From JBEVEP01 sp040512755 (GTDB lineage Bacteria > Pseudomonadota > Alphaproteobacteria > Rhizobiales > Rhizobiaceae): DNA of 22,785 nucleotides. Below are positions 1-8,182 of the stretch, in pieces (the first letter of the stretch is position 1; each line of letters starts with the position of its first letter). The notes under the pieces are model-generated. The model worked only from the letters and a program-made list of their open reading frames with translations, made no database searches and had not been told where the DNA came from. The stretch lies in the NCBI GenBank assembly GCA_040512755.1, contig JBEVEP010000321.1, positions 1 to 22,785 on the forward strand, read 5' to 3'. The position numbers and the translations under genes are program-made.

Positions 1-892
1 GGTCTATTTCCTTGAAACGAGCGCGTGCGGCGAGGCCGATCTTTGCCTTATCGCTTGCCGATATTGAGATCAGGCGGTCGATGGCCTGCTCGAGAGCCCG
101 CCTGTCGACGAAGAAGTTGGTGCCGAGATGGCGTGGCTCGGAACGACTGGCCGCTACAAGGACGCCCCACGTATTGTCGATATGCTCGTTCATCGGCGGG
201 GCATCGGTTACCACTGTGAGCGAGGCAGTCGACGTCGCCTCGAGAATATTATGTCCCCAGCCCTCCGATCGCGAAGGGCAGAGATGAATGCCGCACGCGT
301 TCTGCAGCCGCCTGAGTTCCTGATCGTCGACATACCCTGAGATCAAGGTCACATTGGTTGGGACGCGCGCCGGGGCGTTCGCTTTCTTCTGCACAAGCAC
401 GAGTTCCGGCCAGTCCGGACGCGCCTCCCACAGAGCAAGGATGTCTTCGGTTCCCTTGAGCGTGCTCCCGCCAGCGAGGTGGAAAAAGCGGTTCCAGTCC
501 TTCGTGATGGCCGCATCGAAGCGATCCTCGGACGTGAAGCCGAGATAGGTCACGCGAGCATGCACTGCGTTGAAAATCTGCTCCGCATGGCGGGTTTTCG
601 CCAGCACCCGGTCAACGCGACGCAAGCGGCCAAGGTGACGGCTCGGGAACCGCTCCTGATTGGGGATCAGCCAGTTTTCCTTCGCTGCGGAGAACCAGCG
701 GGGGAATACGCGCTCGATGTGGAGGATATGCTTGGCACGCTTGCGGCGCAGCAGGCGATCGGTCAGGCTCCGCTGGCGCCTCTCGGCAAAGGCGCTGGTG
801 CCGTCCGCCGCCTCAATCGCATCGGCGAGGATTTGTGCGTCGCGCGTCAATCCGTAGTTATTGGATCGTGCAACAAGCAGCCAGTCGATCAC
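1..892 (-). CDS. GT4-type glycosyltransferase, partial (C-terminus beyond left edge)
   Basis: This reading frame is open from a GTG at 890-892 to the left edge, giving 297 residues without a stop. The start is set by an in-frame stop directly upstream (893-895 on the other strand) and yields MIDWLLVARSNNYG. The visible part contains a GGSTLKGT stretch (about residues 141-148), typical of the nucleotide-sugar-binding half of group 1 glycosyltransferases. It also has an E-x7-E motif (E210 and E218 in SRSEGWGHNILEA), the hallmark of GT4/GT-B retaining enzymes. Such enzymes transfer a sugar from a nucleotide donor to a glycan or lipid acceptor on the cytoplasmic side of the inner membrane. The acceptor and sugar cannot be read from this sequence. 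Its N-terminal half is not a canonical GT4 N-domain, so a larger or unusual transferase is possible. Surface-polysaccharide genes elsewhere in the window fit this role. Confidence 0.85.
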   Translation of the reverse strand, partial: MIDWLLVARSNNYGLTRDAQILADAIEAADGTSAFAERRQRSLTDRLLRRKRAKHILHIERVFPRWFSAAKENWLIPNQERFPSRHLGRLRRVDRVLAKTRHAEQIFNAVHARVTYLGFTSEDRFDAAITKDWNRFFHLAGGSTLKGTEDILALWEARPDWPELVLVQKKANAPARVPTNVTLISGYVDDQELRRLQNACGIHLCPSRSEGWGHNILEATSTASLTVVTDAPPMNEHIDNTWGVLVAASRSEPRHLGTNFFVDRRALEQAIDRLISISASDKAKIGLAARARFKEID

Positions 893-1024
893 TCACTTGA
901 TCCCGTCTCAGGTCCGGGGGGCGGCCCGAATAAGATATTCAGCCCTCGGCGCCCGGAGAGGCCTCCGCATAGTCTTCATCCGAGTCCAGGACAGCGTTGT
1001 GCCTGCGATGATTTCGCTTGGGCT

Positions 1025-1099
1025 TGGCTGGGGCGCCAGGATTCGAACCTGGGAATGTCGGTACCAAAAACCGATGCCTTACCGCTTGGCGACGCCCCA
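1025..1099 (-). tRNA. tRNA-Gln (anticodon TTG)
   Basis: On the minus strand the sequence folds as a complete cloverleaf. The acceptor stem TGGGGCG pairs with CGCCCCA, followed by discriminator G and an encoded CCA (1025-1027). The anticodon arm is TCGGT-TTTTGGT-ACCGA, with TTG at positions 34-36 reading CAA (Gln). The T arm carries GGTTCGAATCC. It is a single-copy, stand-alone tRNA gene here, with a promoter-like pair of hexamers upstream. No repeat of its 3' end was seen elsewhere in the window, so there is no sign that it served as an integration site. Confidence 0.97.
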
Positions 1100-1131
1100 T
1101 TGAGCCCGACACGCGAGTCGGAACGGCCCGT

Positions 1132-1160
1132 CTTATATTGAGAGAGGCTGCAAAGCACAA
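1132..1160 (-). promoter_or_regulatory. Probable promoter of tRNA-Gln
   Basis: Reading the minus strand, TTGTGC (1155-1160) and TATAAG (1132-1137) are separated by exactly 17 bases. This matches the -35/-10 layout of the primary sigma factor (consensus TTGACA and TATAAT). The -10 box lies about 32 bases upstream of the mature tRNA 5' end, a normal distance for a short leader. The following bases are GC-rich, as in stringently controlled stable-RNA promoters. Confidence 0.65.
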
Positions 1161-1221
1161 TCCGCCGTTTGCGGATCACGCCAGACGATTCGGTTCCCCG
1201 TACGGGAGAGCAAATAAGGGG

Positions 1222-1563
1222 TCATTCTCCCCAGACAGCAAGTTCATTGCCGGCTGGATCCATGAAATGGAAACGTCGGCCTCCGGGAAACGAGAAAATC
1301 GGCTTCACGATCCTGCCGCCGGCGCTCTCGACCGCTGAGAACGTGTCTTCGAGGTTTTCCGAATAGAGAACCGGCAGCGGTTTTGCTACGGCCTCGCGGT
1401 CCGCGTCGAAGCCGCCATCCAGACCTTCCGAGAAGGCTGCGTAGGTCGGCCCGTAGTCGGTGAACGACCAGGAAAAAGCCGCACTGTAGAACGCCTTGAC
1501 CCGGTCGAGCGTCCCTCCGGTCGCAGGCATTTCCAGATAGTCGAGCTTGCCGGTCTGTCTCAT
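1222..1563 (-). CDS. VOC-family (glyoxalase/bleomycin resistance-like) protein
   Basis: This is a 113-residue protein with the single vicinal-oxygen-chelate layout of beta-alpha-beta-beta-beta modules. The N-terminal LDYLEMPATGGTLDRVKAFY strand-helix, the central YAAFSEGLDGGF segment and the C-terminal FHFMDPAGNELAVW strand are all typical. The last of these carries the conserved DPxGNxxxxW ending with a candidate metal-ligand Glu. An ATG start is supported by GAGGA about 8 bases upstream. Members bind a divalent metal and act as lyases, dioxygenases or resistance proteins, and the substrate cannot be told here. The gene stands alone between tRNA-Gln and the divergent ppdK. Confidence 0.88.
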   Translation of the reverse strand: MRQTGKLDYLEMPATGGTLDRVKAFYSAAFSWSFTDYGPTYAAFSEGLDGGFDADREAVAKPLPVLYSENLEDTFSAVESAGGRIVKPIFSFPGGRRFHFMDPAGNELAVWGE

Positions 1564-1762
1564 CTTTCGTCCTCATGTTCCTGTTATGTTCTATCGGGTT
1601 GCGATGCGGAAGACAAGTCTGGTGACCGCCGATCTCTGCTAATCGATTCGAACTCTGGTTTGATACCGGAGCGGGTTGCCTTTCGCAGCGCAGCATCCTA
1701 TCGCTCTGGCAAGGTACCGGCCCGCCGGCGCCTTTACCAGCTTGCGGTCGTGAGGAGACGGC

Positions 1763-4426
1763 ATGACGAAGTGGGTCTACACTTTTGGGGATGGCGCGGC
1801 GGAAGGCCGCGCGCAAGACCGGAATCTGCTTGGCGGCAAGGGCGCCAACCTTGCCGAGATGTCCAGTCTGGGCCTTCCTGTGCCGCCGGGTTTTACGATT
1901 ACGTCCGAGGTTTGTAACTGGTTCTATGCCAATGGCCGGTCGTATCCTGAGGCGCTGAAGGAACAAGTGGAAACAGCGCTCGGTCAAGTCGGGCGCCTGA
2001 CCGGCCGCGGCTTTGGCGATCCATCAAAGCTCCTGCTTGTCTCGGTGCGCTCCGGGTCTCGGGCCTCCATGCCCGGCATGATGGACACGGTGCTCAATCT
2101 CGGCCTGAACGACGCTACCGTCGAGGCGCTGGCGCGCGACTCGGGCGATGCGCGGTTTGCCTATGACAGCTACCGGCGTTTCATCCATATGTATTCCGAT
2201 GTCGTGATGGGCCTCGATCACGAAGTATTCGAGGAGATTCTGGAGGAGGAGAAGGCCCGTCTCGGGCACGACCTGGATACCGAGCTTTCGGCCGATGAGT
2301 GGCGGGATGTGATCGCCCTCTACAAGTCCAAGGTCGAGGAGGAGTTGGGCAAACCTTTCCCGCAGGACCCGCAGGAACAGCTTTGGGGCGCAATCGGCGC
2401 GGTGTTTTCAAGCTGGATGAACCATCGCGCAATTACGTACCGCAGGTTGCACAACATTCCCGAAAGCTGGGGCACTGCTGTCAATGTGCAGGCGATGGTG
2501 TTCGGAAACATGGGCAACACCTCGGCGACCGGGGTAGCATTCACGCGCAACCCGTCCACGGGCGAGAAAAGGCTCTACGGTGAATTCCTGGTCAACGCCC
2601 AGGGTGAGGACGTCGTTGCGGGCATCCGCACGCCGCAGAACATTACGGAAGCCGCACGCATTGATGCCGGTTCCGACAAGCCGTCTCTCGAGAAGGTTAT
2701 GCCAGAGGCGTTCGCTTCCTTCGTCGAAATCTCGGAGCGGCTCGAAAAGCACTATCGGGATATGCAGGATCTCGAATTCACCATCGAGCGCGGCAAGCTC
2801 TGGATGCTGCAAACGCGCTCCGGCAAACGCACGGCCAAGGCTGCCCTCAAGATTGCCGTCGAAATGGCGGCGGAAGGATTGATAACGCGCGAGGAGGCCG
2901 TGCAGAGGATCGACCCTGCCTCGCTCGACCAGTTGCTGCATCCGACGATCGATCCGAAAGCCCAACGCCAGGTGATCGGCGTCGGCCTTCCGGCGTCGCC
3001 GGGCGCCGCCACAGGGGAAATCGTTTTTTCCTCCGACAGTGCCGAAGACTTGAAGGCGCAAGGCCGCAAGGCGATTCTCGTCCGCGTCGAGACCAGCCCG
3101 GAAGACATCCACGGCATGCACGCCGCCGAAGGCATCCTCACCACGCGTGGCGGAATGACCAGCCATGCGGCAGTGGTTGCGCGCGGCATGGGCAAGCCAT
3201 GCGTTTCGGGCGCGGGCTCTCTCCGGGTGGACTACAAGACCGGTACGCTTATCGCCCTTGGCCACACTTTCAGCAAAGGGGATGTCATCACGATCGATGG
3301 CGGCAACGGTCAGGTGCTGAAAGGTGCGGTACCCATGCTGCAGCCTGAGCTGTCCGGCGATTTTGCCGCCATCATGGAATGGGCCGACGCCATTCGCCGC
3401 ATGAACGTGCGCACCAATGCCGAAACGCCTGCGGACGCCCGTATGGCGCGATCCTTCGGGGCGGAAGGCATCGGGCTGTGCCGCACGGAACACATGTTCT
3501 TCGACGGCGATCGCATCGTGGCGATGCGCGAAATGATCCTGGCCGATACCGAGAAGGATCGCCGAACGGCTCTTGCAAAGCTGCTGCCGATGCAGCGGTC
3601 GGATTTTCTTGAGCTGTTCGAGATCATGGCGGGACTGCCTGTGACCATCCGGCTGCTCGATCCGCCGCTGCACGAGTTCCTGCCCAAAACGGAGGAGGAA
3701 ATCGCCGAAGTCGCATCGGTAATGAAGGTTTCAGCGGAAAAGCTCAGGCAGCGCACGGAGTCGCTGCACGAGTTCAATCCGATGCTTGGGCATCGCGGCT
3801 GCCGGCTGGCAATCTCCTATCCTGAGATCGCGGAGATGCAGGCGCGCGCGATTTTCGAAGCGGCAGTGGAGGCAGCGAAAAAGACCGGAGCGCCGGTGGT
3901 GCCGGAGATCATGGTGCCGCTGGTCGGGCTCGTGCAGGAACTCGACTATGTGAAAGCGCGCATCGACCGGGTTGCGGCCAACGTGATGGAGGAGGCGGGG
4001 ACCAGGATCGATTACCTCGTCGGCACCATGATCGAATTGCCGCGCGCCGCAATCCGCGCGCACGCGATTGCCGGAACCGCCGAGTTCTTCTCCTTCGGCA
4101 CCAACGATCTGACGCAGACCACGTTTGGGATCTCGCGCGATGATGCGGCAGCATTTCTCGAGAGTTACCGGCAGAAGGGAATCATCGAGCAGGACCCCTT
4201 TGTCTCGCTTGACGTGGAGGGTGTTGGCGAGCTCGTCCGCATGGCGGCGGAAAAGGGCAAGGCCGCCCGGCCGGACATAAAGCTCGGGATCTGCGGCGAG
4301 CACGGCGGCGACCCTGCCTCTATTCGCTTTTGTGAAGAGGTCGGGCTCGACTACGTTTCCTGCTCTCCCTTCCGCGTGCCGATTGCGCGCCTTGCCGCCG
4401 CGCAAGCCGCGGTCAGAAAGACATAG
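1763..4426 (+). CDS. ppdK: Pyruvate, phosphate dikinase
   Basis: This 887-residue protein interconverts pyruvate, ATP and phosphate with PEP, AMP and pyrophosphate in the cytoplasm. It links the C4/TCA pool to gluconeogenesis. The N-terminal ATP-grasp domain starts with KWVYTFGDGAAEGRAQDRNLLGGKGANLAEM. The central swivelling phosphohistidine domain carries GGMTSHAAVVARGMG with the phosphorylated His468. The C-terminal PEP/pyruvate TIM barrel contains GTMIELPRAA, FSFGTNDLTQTTFG and GICGEHGGDP with the catalytic Cys844. The length is full for the family (about 870-900). The ATG at 1763 follows a GAGGAGA ribosome-binding site 6 bases upstream. It is monocistronic here, divergent from the VOC gene and convergent with the DUF922 gene. 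It was distinguished from PEP synthase by the GGMTSHAAVVAR context and the C-terminal motifs. Confidence 0.98.
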   Translation: MTKWVYTFGDGAAEGRAQDRNLLGGKGANLAEMSSLGLPVPPGFTITSEVCNWFYANGRSYPEALKEQVETALGQVGRLTGRGFGDPSKLLLVSVRSGSRASMPGMMDTVLNLGLNDATVEALARDSGDARFAYDSYRRFIHMYSDVVMGLDHEVFEEILEEEKARLGHDLDTELSADEWRDVIALYKSKVEEELGKPFPQDPQEQLWGAIGAVFSSWMNHRAITYRRLHNIPESWGTAVNVQAMVFGNMGNTSATGVAFTRNPSTGEKRLYGEFLVNAQGEDVVAGIRTPQNITEAARIDAGSDKPSLEKVMPEAFASFVEISERLEKHYRDMQDLEFTIERGKLWMLQTRSGKRTAKAALKIAVEMAAEGLITREEAVQRIDPASLDQLLHPTIDPKAQRQVIGVGLPASPGAATGEIVFSSDSAEDLKAQGRKAILVRVETSPEDIHGMHAAEGILTTRGGMTSHAAVVARGMGKPCVSGAGSLRVDYKTGTLIALGHTFSKGDVITIDGGNGQVLKGAVPMLQPELSGDFAAIMEWADAIRRMNVRTNAETPADARMARSFGAEGIGLCRTEHMFFDGDRIVAMREMILADTEKDRRTALAKLLPMQRSDFLELFEIMAGLPVTIRLLDPPLHEFLPKTEEEIAEVASVMKVSAEKLRQRTESLHEFNPMLGHRGCRLAISYPEIAEMQARAIFEAAVEAAKKTGAPVVPEIMVPLVGLVQELDYVKARIDRVAANVMEEAGTRIDYLVGTMIELPRAAIRAHAIAGTAEFFSFGTNDLTQTTFGISRDDAAAFLESYRQKGIIEQDPFVSLDVEGVGELVRMAAEKGKAARPDIKLGICGEHGGDPASIRFCEEVGLDYVSCSPFRVPIARLAAAQAAVRKT

Positions 4427-4490
4427 CCGAGCAGACCGGGGCGCTATCGTCTCAGAAGGAACCTTCGCCTCTACCTGCGGCAGGAGCGTG

Positions 4491-5087
4491 CTATCCGCCG
4501 ATCACGAGTGCCAGGATGAGCTGGTGGATATTGCCGCCTTCGCTCAGTTCGACACGGTCGAAATCCCGGCTGCGCTGCCGCTGCGCGAGCGAAAGCTCGG
4601 AAAGCCGCTTTGTCAGTTCGGTTCTGATCTTGCGGCACTCGGGATCGCCGGAGACCGAAAAGCCGACGGAAAGGGTCTCGATCTCCTTCACCATCTCCTT
4701 GATGATCTCGCCATGCACCAGTTCATGATCATGGACGCCTGTGAGGAACGTCTCCCAGTTCTTCTGGATGGAGGCAGGCAGTTCCTCGGATGGCTTGGGG
4801 AGCGTGTAGGTGATCGTCAGCTTCGGGCGCGCCGAAACGAGGGTACAGGCGTCACCCTTGGGCTCGTATTTCCTGGACCACGTCAAAGTGAAATTTGTGT
4901 GCGCGATCGATCGGCCCCTGCCGCCGATGAGAGGTCCCCGCTCGCCAATCGATGCATAGAGCTCCGGGCCGGAAGTCCCTGCAATCGCGTATGTTTCCAC
5001 CTTTTCGACAGCACGCCATTCCGCGCGCGCGACCGCCGGCAATGCGAGGCAGCCTACCAGCAAGCTAGACGAAAACCCTATCTTCAA
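4491..5087 (-). CDS. Secreted DUF922 putative Zn-dependent protease
   Basis: The protein is about 198 residues from a TTG at 5085-5087. That start has a GGGGGA ribosome-binding site 6 bases upstream and gives a clean signal peptide: MK, then a hydrophobic stretch (about 4-19) and a cleavage site after ALPAVARA before EWRAVEK. An upstream in-frame GTG (5100-5102) would add five residues but has no ribosome-binding site. The mature protein is mostly beta and carries HDHELVHGE, with a gluzincin-type HExxH zinc motif at residues 121-125, as in the DUF922 family. Two Cys residues (C81 and the Cys in SGDPECRK) may form a periplasmic disulfide. The location is predicted periplasmic or secreted. Protease activity is inferred from the motif, and the substrate is unknown. 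Confidence 0.85.
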   Translation of the reverse strand: MKIGFSSSLLVGCLALPAVARAEWRAVEKVETYAIAGTSGPELYASIGERGPLIGGRGRSIAHTNFTLTWSRKYEPKGDACTLVSARPKLTITYTLPKPSEELPASIQKNWETFLTGVHDHELVHGEIIKEMVKEIETLSVGFSVSGDPECRKIRTELTKRLSELSLAQRQRSRDFDRVELSEGGNIHQLILALVIGG

Positions 5088-5105
5088 GCAAATCCCCCGC
5101 ACGCG

Positions 5106-5148
5106 TTAGAGCTGCGTGCATCCGGTTGGAACCGGACCGCCGCTCTAA
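5106..5148. repeat. Intergenic palindromic repeat (rhizobial REP-like), copy A
   Basis: An outer stem TTAGAGC (5106-5112) pairs with GCTCTAA (5142-5148), and an inner hairpin TCCGGTT (5121-5127) pairs with AACCGGA (5130-5136). The core GCATCCGGTTGGAACCGGA followed by CTCTAACTCTTTGTTTT resembles an interspersed palindrome I recall from many Mesorhizobium-type intergenic regions. It ends four bases upstream of the possible GTG start of the DUF922 gene, so it lies in that gene's leader. Confidence 0.7.
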
Positions 5149-5295
5149 CTCTTTGTTTTAGCCGCATTTGTGCGACGCCAAGTGACTCCACTTGTCTGCA
5201 AAATGCTCCAGGTCGGCATCAGGCACGCGTGTTCGCATGAATCAATGCCCCGCGCTATCCGAAATTGAACCGGATTTCGAATTGGAGCGGCTACA

Positions 5296-5340
5296 GCATC
5301 GGGCCGAAAGTGGGAAGCGGCTTTCCGATGAGCCCGATGC
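5296..5340. repeat. Intergenic palindromic repeat (rhizobial REP-like), copy B
   Basis: GCATCGGGC (5296-5304) and GCCCGATGC (5332-5340) are perfect 9-bp complements. They enclose an imperfect inner stem CCGAAAG/CTTTCCG around GTGGGAAGCGG. The GAAAGTGGGAA..CGG core resembles a second common rhizobial intergenic palindrome. It lies 36 bases past the stop codon of the DUF427 gene and could protect or end that transcript, although no T-run follows on the minus strand. Confidence 0.7.
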
Positions 5341-5376
5341 GCAAACAAGAGCCTGGGTAGCGCCGTTTCATCCAGC

Positions 5377-5775
5377 CTATTCTGCCAAACTCGGGCCGGC
5401 GTCTATCCTCACCTTGTCGGGATAGAACGCGCCATGGTCCTTGATCCGGGCCATTTCGTCATAGGGCCTTTCATATGCCCACATGACTTCGTCTTCGGCC
5501 TGTCCTGCAGCGGAGACTTTCCAGTAAGACGCATCGCCCTTGTAGGGGCAATGCGAGCCGGTGTCGGTGCGTTGAAGGAAATCGAAATAGACGTCCTTGA
5601 AGGGGACATAGAGAACCGGGGGGTAGTCTCCTTCGCGCAAGATCAGGGCCTCCTTCGAGGAGGCGATGATGGCATCGGAAAATGTGACGGTCACCACACC
5701 GTCGAATGGCTCGACGATAATCCGGTAGCCTGGATTGCGCTGAAAACCGGGTGACGCGTTTGTGGCCGTTTCCAT
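5377..5775 (-). CDS. DUF427 domain-containing protein
   Basis: This is a 132-residue cytoplasmic protein of the DUF427 family. Conserved elements are the N-terminal GYRIIVEPFDGVVTVTF strand pair, the YPPVLYVPFKDV segment, the hallmark HCPYKGDASYW and the closing WAYERPYDE..IKDHGAFYPDKV. The start at 5775 is chosen because AGAGGAGATA lies 6-8 bases upstream. A more upstream in-frame ATG at 5799 would add MASRGDSI but overlaps that ribosome-binding site. No catalytic function is established for the family. The gene is followed by a palindromic repeat and is probably monocistronic. Confidence 0.92.
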   Translation of the reverse strand: METATNASPGFQRNPGYRIIVEPFDGVVTVTFSDAIIASSKEALILREGDYPPVLYVPFKDVYFDFLQRTDTGSHCPYKGDASYWKVSAAGQAEDEVMWAYERPYDEMARIKDHGAFYPDKVRIDAGPSLAE

Positions 5776-5878
5776 GATGCTATCTCCTCTGCTTGCCATG
5801 AAACGCCGAACCGATCACTCGTGTTCCGGCCATTCGGGTTGGGTCAGGCCAGGTTTGTCTCCGCTAGGAGCGGGTTGA

Positions 5879-6235
5879 TCAAGCCGCGATATCGAAAACC
5901 TGGATCAGCTCTGCATACGCAGACGCAATGCGGGCCAACGGGTTGCTGCTCGTTTCCACCGGTTCGATCTTGAGTTTGCCACCGCCGGCAGGAAGTATCA
6001 CCAGAAAGAAGCGGCGGTTCTCCGCGTTCCCGACGCCTATCGCAGCGACATGTTCGTGCAATCCGTCGACATCAAAATGCATCTGGAACAGAAGCGCACC
6101 GCCGGTCGCGGCGAGAGCCGCCCGGAGAGCGCTGTCAAAATCCTGTGACTCGGTATCGCGCTTCTGGAGCGCGGCTTCAATGCCCGCCCCTCCGGCAGCG
6201 CCGGGCTCTTCGAGTGAAGCGGTTGGCGCAGACAT
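5879..6235 (-). CDS. Conserved-looking protein of unknown function (118 aa)
   Basis: I do not recognise this protein. The frame is open to 6370, but the ATG at 6235 has GAGG six to seven bases upstream and begins the protein-like part (MSAPTASLEEPGAAGG). The N-terminus is low-complexity and disordered-looking. The rest has a plausible alpha/beta pattern (ALLFQMHFDVDGLHEHVAAIGVG, then NRRFFLVILPAGGGKLKIEPVE) and an amphipathic C-terminal helix (ARIASAYAELIQVFDIAA). There is no signal peptide or membrane span. It is divergent from the acyl-CoA ligase, with 168 bp between them holding both control regions. It could be a small soluble adaptor, but no function is claimed. Codon choice looks like that of its neighbours. 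Confidence 0.6.
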   Translation of the reverse strand: MSAPTASLEEPGAAGGAGIEAALQKRDTESQDFDSALRAALAATGGALLFQMHFDVDGLHEHVAAIGVGNAENRRFFLVILPAGGGKLKIEPVETSSNPLARIASAYAELIQVFDIAA

Positions 6236-6403
6236 GCCAAACCTCATAGCACTGAGTACATGCCACCCACCGCTACAATCTATAGCGAGAATCGGGGGCT
6301 GGTGGCAACGGCCCGTCATGGGCTCGAGCGGGTGCAATGTTCCGCTGGACAAGCCCGGTATTCCGCTCACTATAACTGCGCAGGAAGATCGGGAGGGACG
6401 CTA

Positions 6404-8044
6404 ATGCTCGGTTTGATGCAGGAATGGCCGTTGCTCTGTCACAAGATTTTGGACAACGCGGCACGGCAGCACGGCGCTCGGGAAGTTGTTTCGCGTTCCA
6501 TCGAGGGGCCGATCGTGCGGACAAACTATTCCGAGATTCGGATTCGCTCGCTGAAGGTCGCACAGCGTCTCGATCGCGATGGCTACGGTCTGGGCGACCG
6601 TATCGCAACGCTCGCCTGGAACTCGGCGCGCCATCTCGAAACCTGGTACGGCATCATGGGCGTCGGCGCCGTCTATCACACACTGAACCCGCGGCTATTT
6701 CCGGACCAGATCGCCTGGATCATGAACCACGCTGAGGATAAGCTTCTGTTCACTGATCTGACATTTCTGCCTCTGGTGGAGAAGATCGCGGCGGGCGTCC
6801 GGTCGCTGGAAAAGATCATTGTGTTGACTGATGCCGCCCACATGCCCGCGACATCGCTCACAAATGCAGTCACCTATGAGGAATGGCTCGCCGAAGCGGA
6901 TGGCGATTTTCGCTGGAAGAGCTTCGATGAGAACACTGCGGCAGGCATGTGCTATACGTCCGGCACGACGGGCGACCCGAAAGGCGTGGTCTATAGCCAT
7001 CGCTCCAATGTGCTCCACGCGATGATCGTGGCCTTGCCGGACGCGATGGGCATTTCGTCGAAGGACGTGGTGATGCCGGTTGTGCCGATGTTCCATGCCA
7101 ATGCATGGGGTATCGCGCAGAGCGTGCCGATGCTCGGAGGCAAGCTGGTCATGCCCGGCGGCAAGATGGATGGCGCGTCGATCTATGAACTTCTCGACAC
7201 CGAAAAGGTGACCTTCACGGCGGCCGTACCCACGGTCTGGCTGATGCTTCTTCAGTATCTCGAAGAGACAGGCAAAGAATTGCCGCATCTGCGGAGGGTC
7301 GTTATCGGCGGTTCGGCCTGTCCCCGCGCGATGACGAGCCGCTTCCAGGACAAATACGATGTTCAGGTCGTGCATGCCTGGGGCATGACGGAAATGTCTC
7401 CCGTAGGCACGTTGGGAACGATGAAGCCGGAGCACGCGGCGCTTACCGGAGATAGCCGGCTGGATGTCCAGGAAAAACAGGGCTACCCGCCGTTCGGCGT
7501 GGAAATGAAAGTGACCGACGACGAGAACAACGAGCTCCCGTGGGACGGCAAGACGTTCGGCCGGTTGAAGGTGCGCGGTGCAGCGATTGCCAAGGCCTAT
7601 TATGGCGGCTGCGGCGCCGAGCAGTTCGATGATGAGGGCTGGTTCGATACTGGCGATGTGGCGCATATCGACGCCAGCGGCTACATGCAGATCACTGATC
7701 GGGCAAAGGATGTCATCAAATCCGGGGGTGAGTGGATCTCGAGCATAGAACTGGAGAACATGGCTATCGGACATCCCGATGTGGCCGAGGCGGCGGTTAT
7801 CGGCGTTCGTCACAGCAGATGGGATGAACGGCCTCTGCTGATCGTCGTGAAGAAACCCGGCAGGGAGCCGAACAAGTCAGACATATTGGGCTTCCTGGAG
7901 GGGAAGGTCGCCAAGTGGTGGATGCCGGACGACGTCACATTCGTGGATGAAATCCCTCATACGGCGACGGGAAAAATCCAGAAGACAAAGCTGCGGGAGC
8001 AGTTCAGCGAATACCGATTGCCGACAGACCAGAGGACGGACTGA
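6404..8044 (+). CDS. Acyl-CoA ligase, DmdB-like / long-chain fatty acid CoA ligase family
   Basis: This 546-residue ANL-superfamily enzyme activates a carboxylic acid with ATP and joins it to CoA. The start at 6404 follows GGGAGGG and gives MLGLMQEWPLL, the usual N-terminus of the group annotated as 3-(methylthio)propionyl-CoA or medium/long-chain acyl-CoA ligases. The P-loop-like A3 motif YTSGTTGDPKGVVYSH lies at residues 184-199. The A5-type motif is HAWGMTEMSP, the A8 hinge is FDTGDVAHIDASGYMQITDRAKDVIKSGGEWIS, and the catalytic Lys is in ATGKIQKTKL near the end. All key residues are present. The chain-length preference cannot be read from the sequence, and no other dmd or beta-oxidation gene is adjacent, so the DMSP link is weak. 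Confidence 0.93.
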   Translation: MLGLMQEWPLLCHKILDNAARQHGAREVVSRSIEGPIVRTNYSEIRIRSLKVAQRLDRDGYGLGDRIATLAWNSARHLETWYGIMGVGAVYHTLNPRLFPDQIAWIMNHAEDKLLFTDLTFLPLVEKIAAGVRSLEKIIVLTDAAHMPATSLTNAVTYEEWLAEADGDFRWKSFDENTAAGMCYTSGTTGDPKGVVYSHRSNVLHAMIVALPDAMGISSKDVVMPVVPMFHANAWGIAQSVPMLGGKLVMPGGKMDGASIYELLDTEKVTFTAAVPTVWLMLLQYLEETGKELPHLRRVVIGGSACPRAMTSRFQDKYDVQVVHAWGMTEMSPVGTLGTMKPEHAALTGDSRLDVQEKQGYPPFGVEMKVTDDENNELPWDGKTFGRLKVRGAAIAKAYYGGCGAEQFDDEGWFDTGDVAHIDASGYMQITDRAKDVIKSGGEWISSIELENMAIGHPDVAEAAVIGVRHSRWDERPLLIVVKKPGREPNKSDILGFLEGKVAKWWMPDDVTFVDEIPHTATGKIQKTKLREQFSEYRLPTDQRTD

Positions 8045-8182
8045 CCAGGTGGACAAAATCTCATGCCGGCGGCTGCCGCATAAGAGGAACCGCAACTCAA
8101 GGCAGACATGCATTCCACTATGCAGGCCGCAGGATCCGCCAAGTTGCTTGATTCGTTCGAATGCCGGCCTGGGGGTGGTTGA

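Noticed and set aside
1025..1099. tRNA-Gln as an attachment site for an integrated island
   Set aside because: I found no integrase gene and no direct repeat of the tRNA 3' end elsewhere in the window.
939..1160. Minus-strand frame ending in an acidic tail (NAVLDSDEDYAEASPGAEG)
   Set aside because: The tail looks protein-like, but the frame runs through tRNA-Gln and lacks an independent start. At most it is a worn remnant of a former gene end.
2408..3673. 421-codon open frame on the minus strand inside ppdK
   Set aside because: It is antisense to a fully conserved dikinase, is rich in His/Arg as expected of a shadow frame in GC-rich DNA, and has no family signature.
6695..7813. 372-codon open frame on the minus strand inside the acyl-CoA ligase
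   Set aside because: It is a shadow of a well-supported gene, with no ribosome-binding site and no recognisable domain.
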